DNA of 64,000 nucleotides, taken from positions 2,990,339-3,054,338 of the forward strand of contig CM049316.1 of the NCBI GenBank assembly GCA_026874595.1, read 5' to 3'. Every line of letters starts with the position of its first letter. Positions within the stretch are counted from its first letter, which is position 1. Made by a program: the position numbers and the translations under genes. This stretch comes from Sipunculus nudus. Lineage: Eukaryota > Annelida > Sipuncula > Golfingiida > Sipunculidae. Under the pieces are notes generated by a model. The model was not told the DNA's origin and did not search any database. It worked only from the letters and a program-made list of their open reading frames with translations. Below are positions 59,668-64,000 of the stretch, in pieces.

Positions 59668-62470
59668 ACATGCATGCCCACCCAAAGTTGTTACATGCAT
59701 GCCCACCCACAGTCACCTCAACTGTGTTACATAGTGATGAAATACATGTCCACCCACAATAACCACAGCTGTGAACACAGTAGTGAAATTATTGTCCATG
59801 CACACTCACCTCAGCTCTGTCACACAGTAGTAAAATACATGTCCACCTAGAGTCACCTCAGCTGGGTCACACAGTAGTGTAATACATGCCCACCCACAGT
59901 CACCTCAGCTGTGTCACACAGTAGTAAAATACATGCCCACCCACAGTCACTTCAGCTGGGTCACACAGTAGTGAAATACATGCCCACCCACAGTCACGTC
60001 AGCTGTGTCACACAGTAGTAAAATACATGCCCACCCACAGTCACCTCAGCTGGGTCACACAGTAGTGAAATACATGCCCATCCACAGTCACTTCAGCTAG
60101 GTCACACAGTAGTGAAATACATGCCCACCCACAGTCACGTCAGCTGTGTCACACAGTAGTAAAATACATGGTCGTCCACAGTTACCTCATCTGGGTCACA
60201 CAGTAGTGAAATACATGCCCACCCACAGTAACCTCAGCTGGGTCACACAGTAGTATAATACATACCCAACCAAAGTGTCCTAAACAGGGTCACACAGTAG
60301 TAAAATACATGCCCACCGACAGTCATCTCATCTGGGTCACACAGTAGTGAAATACATGCCCAACCACAGTCATCTCAGCTGGGTCACACAGTAATGAAAT
60401 ACATATCCACCCACAGTCACCTTAGCTGTGCCACACAGTAGTAAAATACATGTCCAACCACAGTCACTTCAGCTGGGTCACACAGTAGTGAAATACATGT
60501 CCACCCACAGTCACGTCAGCTGTGTCACACAGTAATGAAATACATATCCACCCACAGTCACCTTAGCTGTGCCAAACAGTAGTAAAATACATGTCCACCC
60601 ACAGTCACTTCAGCTGGGTCACACAGTAATGAAATACATGCCCACCCACAGGTACGTCAGCTGTGTCACACAGTAGTAAAATACATGCCCACCCACAATC
60701 ACCCCTGCTGGGTCACACTGTAGTGAAATACATGCCCATCCACAGTAATTAAGCTTCAGCTGGGTCACACAGTAGTGAAATACATGCCCACCCATAGTCA
60801 TCACAGCTGGGTCACACAGTAGTGTAATACATGCCCACCCAGAGTCACCTCAGCGGAGTCACACAGTAATGAAATACATATCCACCCACAGTCACCTTAG
60901 CTGTGCCAAACAGTAGTAAAATACATGTCCACCCACAGTCACTTCAGCTGGGTCACACAGTAGTGAAATACATGCCCACCCACAGTTACGTCAGCTGTGT
61001 CACACAGTAGTAAAATACATGCCCACCCACAGTCACCTCAGCTGGGTCACACAGTAGTGAAATACATGCCCATCCACAGTCACTTCAGCTAGGTCACACA
61101 GTAGTGAAATACATGCCCACCCACAGTCACGTCAGCTGTGTCACACAGTAGTAAAATACATGGTCACCCACAGTCACCTCATCTGGGTCACACAGTAGTG
61201 AAATACATGCCCACCCACAGTAACCTCAGCTGGGTCACACAGTAGTATAATACATACCCAACCAAAGTGTCCTAAACAGGGTCACACAGTAGTAAAATAC
61301 ATGCCCACCGACAGTCATCTCATCTGGGTCACACAGTAGTGAAATACATGCCCACCCACAGTCACCTCAGCTGGGTCACACAGTAATGAAATACATATCC
61401 ACCCACAGTCACCTTAGCTGTGCCACACAGTAGTAAAATACATGTCCACCCACAGTCGCTTCAGCTGGGTCACACAGTAGTGAAATACATGTCCACCCAC
61501 AGTCACGTCAGCTGTGTCACACAGTAATGAAATACATATCCACCCACAGTCACCTTATCTGTGCCAAACAGTAGTAAAATACATGTCCACCCACAGTCAC
61601 TTCAGCTGGGTCACACAGTAGTGAAATACATGCCCACCCACAGTCACCTCAGCTGGGTCACACAGTAGTGTAATACATGCCCACCCAGAGTCACCTCAGC
61701 GGAGTCACACAGTAATGAAATACATATCCACCCACAGTCACCTTAGCTGTGCCAAACAGTAGTAAAATACATGTCCACCCACAGTCACTTCAGCTGGGTC
61801 ACACAGTAGTGAAATACATGCCCATCCACAGTCACCTAAGCTGGGTCACACAGTGATGAAATACATATCCACCCACAGTCACCTTAGCTGTGCCAAACAG
61901 TAGTAAAATACATGTCCACCTACAGTCACTTCAGCTGGGTCACACAGTTGTGAAATACATGCCCACCCATAGTCACCTTAGCTGTGCCACACAGTAGTAA
62001 AATACATGTCCACCAACAGTCACTTCAGCTGGGTCACAAAGTAGTTAAATACATGCCCACCCATAGTCACCTCAGCTGGGTCACACAGTAGTGAAATACA
62101 TGCCCACCCACAGTCACCTCAGCGGAGTCACACAGTAATGAAATACATGCCCACCCACAGTCACCTTAGCTGGGTCACACAGTAGTGAAATACATGTCCA
62201 CCCATAGTCACCTCAGCTGGGTCACACAGTAGGGAAATACATGTCCACCCACAGTCACCTCAGCTCGGTCACACAGTAGGGAAATACATGCCCGCCCACA
62301 GTCACCTCAGCGGAGTCACACAGTAATGAAATACATGCCCACCCACAGTCACCTCAGCTGGGTCACACAGTAGTGAAATACATGTCCACCCACAGTCACT
62401 TCAGCTGGGTCACACAGAAGTGAAATACATGCCCACCCATAGTCACCTAAGCTAGGTCACACAGTAGTGA
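59668..62470 (+). repeat. 47-bp satellite, about 60 units
   Basis: The unit is GTCACACAGTAGTGAAATAC, ATGCCCACCCACAGTCACCT, CAGCTGG (47 bp). Variants include GTAGTAAAATA/GTAATGAAATA, GGGTCAC/TGTGTCAC and CATATCC/CATGTCC, which alternate in runs. A block with the odd variant CATACCCAACCAAAGTGTCC occurs at 60261 and again at 61253, showing an internal duplication of about 992 bp. Not coding. Confidence 0.95.
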
Positions 62471-63230
62471 AAACAAAGTGACCTCTGCTTGATTGTAGAA
62501 TAAAATGTGCCCTCAACCTTGATCAGTTTGATGATACATGTTAGACATGTTGAATGATAGATGTAGTAAAATATAGTTTTCAGACATGGCGCATGGATTA
62601 TTGAAGCACAATCAAAACTACGGGTCAAGGTGTTTGTCAAATATAGCAGGTAGATGGTGGAAAGAGAATGATGTCTGTTTACTTCAGAGTCAGGGTTTAG
62701 CAATGTTAAATTGCACAATGGAGACAGACCATGAAAAAACATTTTCTAGACCATTAATTCATATTTGAAACCTAACGCCAAAAAATGAATAAGGTTTTTT
62801 TTTCAAAAATTAATGCGGGCGGGCGTTTTTTTTTTTTATTTTTTATTTTTTTGTATGTTTCAATAAAAAGGTCAAATGATTAGGGAAAAGCATGAAAATA
62901 ACAGATTTATTTTGCAAAACAAGTAAAAGCACTATACATAACAAAAAAAATTTTATCAAAATTGTCTGATTTTATCTTCTTGGAAGAAATGTCTGAGTGG
63001 CTGGATCTCAAAATTGTTAAGTTTCTGTTGAAAATCAAAATAAAATTTTTTGATTGGGGGTTTAAAATTGACGCGGGCGGTGCCTGAGAACCATACCTTT
63101 ATATTTTTTTGGGCCTAATATAAAGAAGACTGCAGTAGTACTCCTACTCATAATCACCTAATAAATAAATATAAACTTCAAATATAATATAAAACAATTT
63201 CTAAGGGTTACTTTTTAGTTTTATTAGCTC
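62471..63230. other. AT-rich sequence with GCGGGCGG motifs
   Basis: Two similar phrases, AAATTAATGCGGGCGGGCGT (62806) and AAATTGACGCGGGCGGTGCC (63065), about 260 bp apart, may mark a dispersed repeat. Long T and A runs surround them. No gene is recognised; the opposed frames at 62452-62768 have no known domain. Confidence 0.45.
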
Positions 63231-64000
63231 AGCTGACTGTAAGTCATCTGAGCTATAGCAATCACTCTTTGTCCGTCGTCCGTCTGTCTGTCTGTCCGTC
63301 CGTCCATCCGTCTGTCCGTTAACCTGGCACAAATCTTAACCGCTGGACCTAGAATCGTGTAACTTTACATTCTGAGAGGTCCATGAAAAATTTCCTTGGA
63401 AACCAGAAATTAGGTCTCTGTTACCCATATCCTTCGAGCCATGGGGCCCCAAAGTACCCCCCCCCCCAGAATATTCAAAAATTTCATACAAAAACTTCAA
63501 GATCTCATTAACTACATCACTGACGGTCATGATTTTTTGGATACATATTGATCATGAGAAGTTTCATCAGTTCCTGCAGACTGGTGACGCCACCTGTATT
63601 TTTCGATTCTTTACGAATTTTTTTCTCTATTTTTGAGACCTTAAAAAATGTGTACATTTGTTAACAGGGCACAAATTGTAAAGACTGGACCTAGAATCTT
63701 CATTCTTGACACACTGAGAGACCTATTAAAGGTCTCCATGGAATCCAGAAATTAGGTCTCTGTTACCCATATCCTTCGAGCTATGGGGCCCCAAAGTACC
63801 CCCCCCCCCCCAGAATAGTAAAAAATTTCATACAAAAACTTCAATATCTCATTAACTACATCACTGATGGTCATTATTTTTTGCATACATATTGATCATA
63901 AGATGTTCCATCAGTTCCTGCACACTGGTGGCGCCACCTGTATTTTTCGATTTTTTTACAAATTTTTTTCTCTATTTTTGAGACCTTTAAAAATGTGAAC
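63231..64000 (+). mobile_element. Helentron-like element, TAGCTCAG family, truncated by window end
   Basis: The 5' hairpin is TAGCTCAGCTGAC (63235-63247) with GTCATCTGAGCTA (63253-63265), then a GTCCGTCCGTC run. Two units of about 340 bp start at TTAACCTGGCACAAATCTTA (63320) and TTAACAGGGCACAAATTGTA (63661). Each has GAGC(T/C)ATGGGGCCCC, a C-run (11 and 13) and a GTGGCGCCACC-type palindrome. It is closest to the element at 17088. The 3' end lies beyond the window. Confidence 0.65.

Overview
This is a stretch of animal genomic DNA from an AT-rich invertebrate genome, most likely a mollusc or another lophotrochozoan. That placement is an inference from the style of its repeats and from gene similarity. 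There is no bacterial-style gene packing. Almost every long open frame is a by-product of tandem repeats or transposon relics. The only host gene I can support is a Spire-type actin nucleator on the + strand. Two of its exons lie here, at 8720-8935 and 30188-30313. They join in phase 0 and together encode most of the second half of the KIND domain. The window is therefore essentially the inside of one gene: part of an upstream intron (1-8719), a 21.25-kb intron (8936-30187), and more than 33.6 kb of sequence downstream of the second exon in which I recognise no further Spire exon.

Layout. 617-1675: 17-bp tandem repeats behind a pogo/Tigger-like terminus. 4863-6687: a 1.8-kb TTAA-flanked DNA transposon with 18-bp perfect terminal inverted repeats. 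8894-12288: a tandem array, starting inside the first Spire exon, that repeats the exon 3' end and its 5' splice site about 38 times. 16484-18228: two adjacent copies of a TAGCTCAGCTGAC-headed element. 22744-25147: a 28-bp satellite split by a 5'-truncated non-LTR retrotransposon. 32799-34852: a 17/18-bp minisatellite. 35121-47699: a nest of Helentron-like elements inserted in and beside the minisatellite and a duplicated unique block. 56236-58651: two more Helentron/HINE-like elements. 59668-62470: a 47-bp satellite. 63231-64000: the start of another TAGCTCAGCTGAC-headed element, cut by the window end.

Two observations stand out. First, every unit of the array next to the Spire exon has the form AG / 33-nt (or 30-nt) open phase-0 segment / GTGAGT, with a spacer of exactly 60 nt, later 50 nt. 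Each unit could thus act as a microexon or as a decoy splice donor; which it is cannot be told from DNA alone. Second, four sequence-distinct repeat families share one terminal plan. They have a 5' end whose inverted copy sits just inside a 3' terminal hairpin, and they end in CTAGT or CTTGT next to T. This is the asymmetric-inverted-repeat plan of Helentron/Helitron2 elements. They are nested up to two or three deep, and one filled site can be compared with an unfilled duplicate in the same window.
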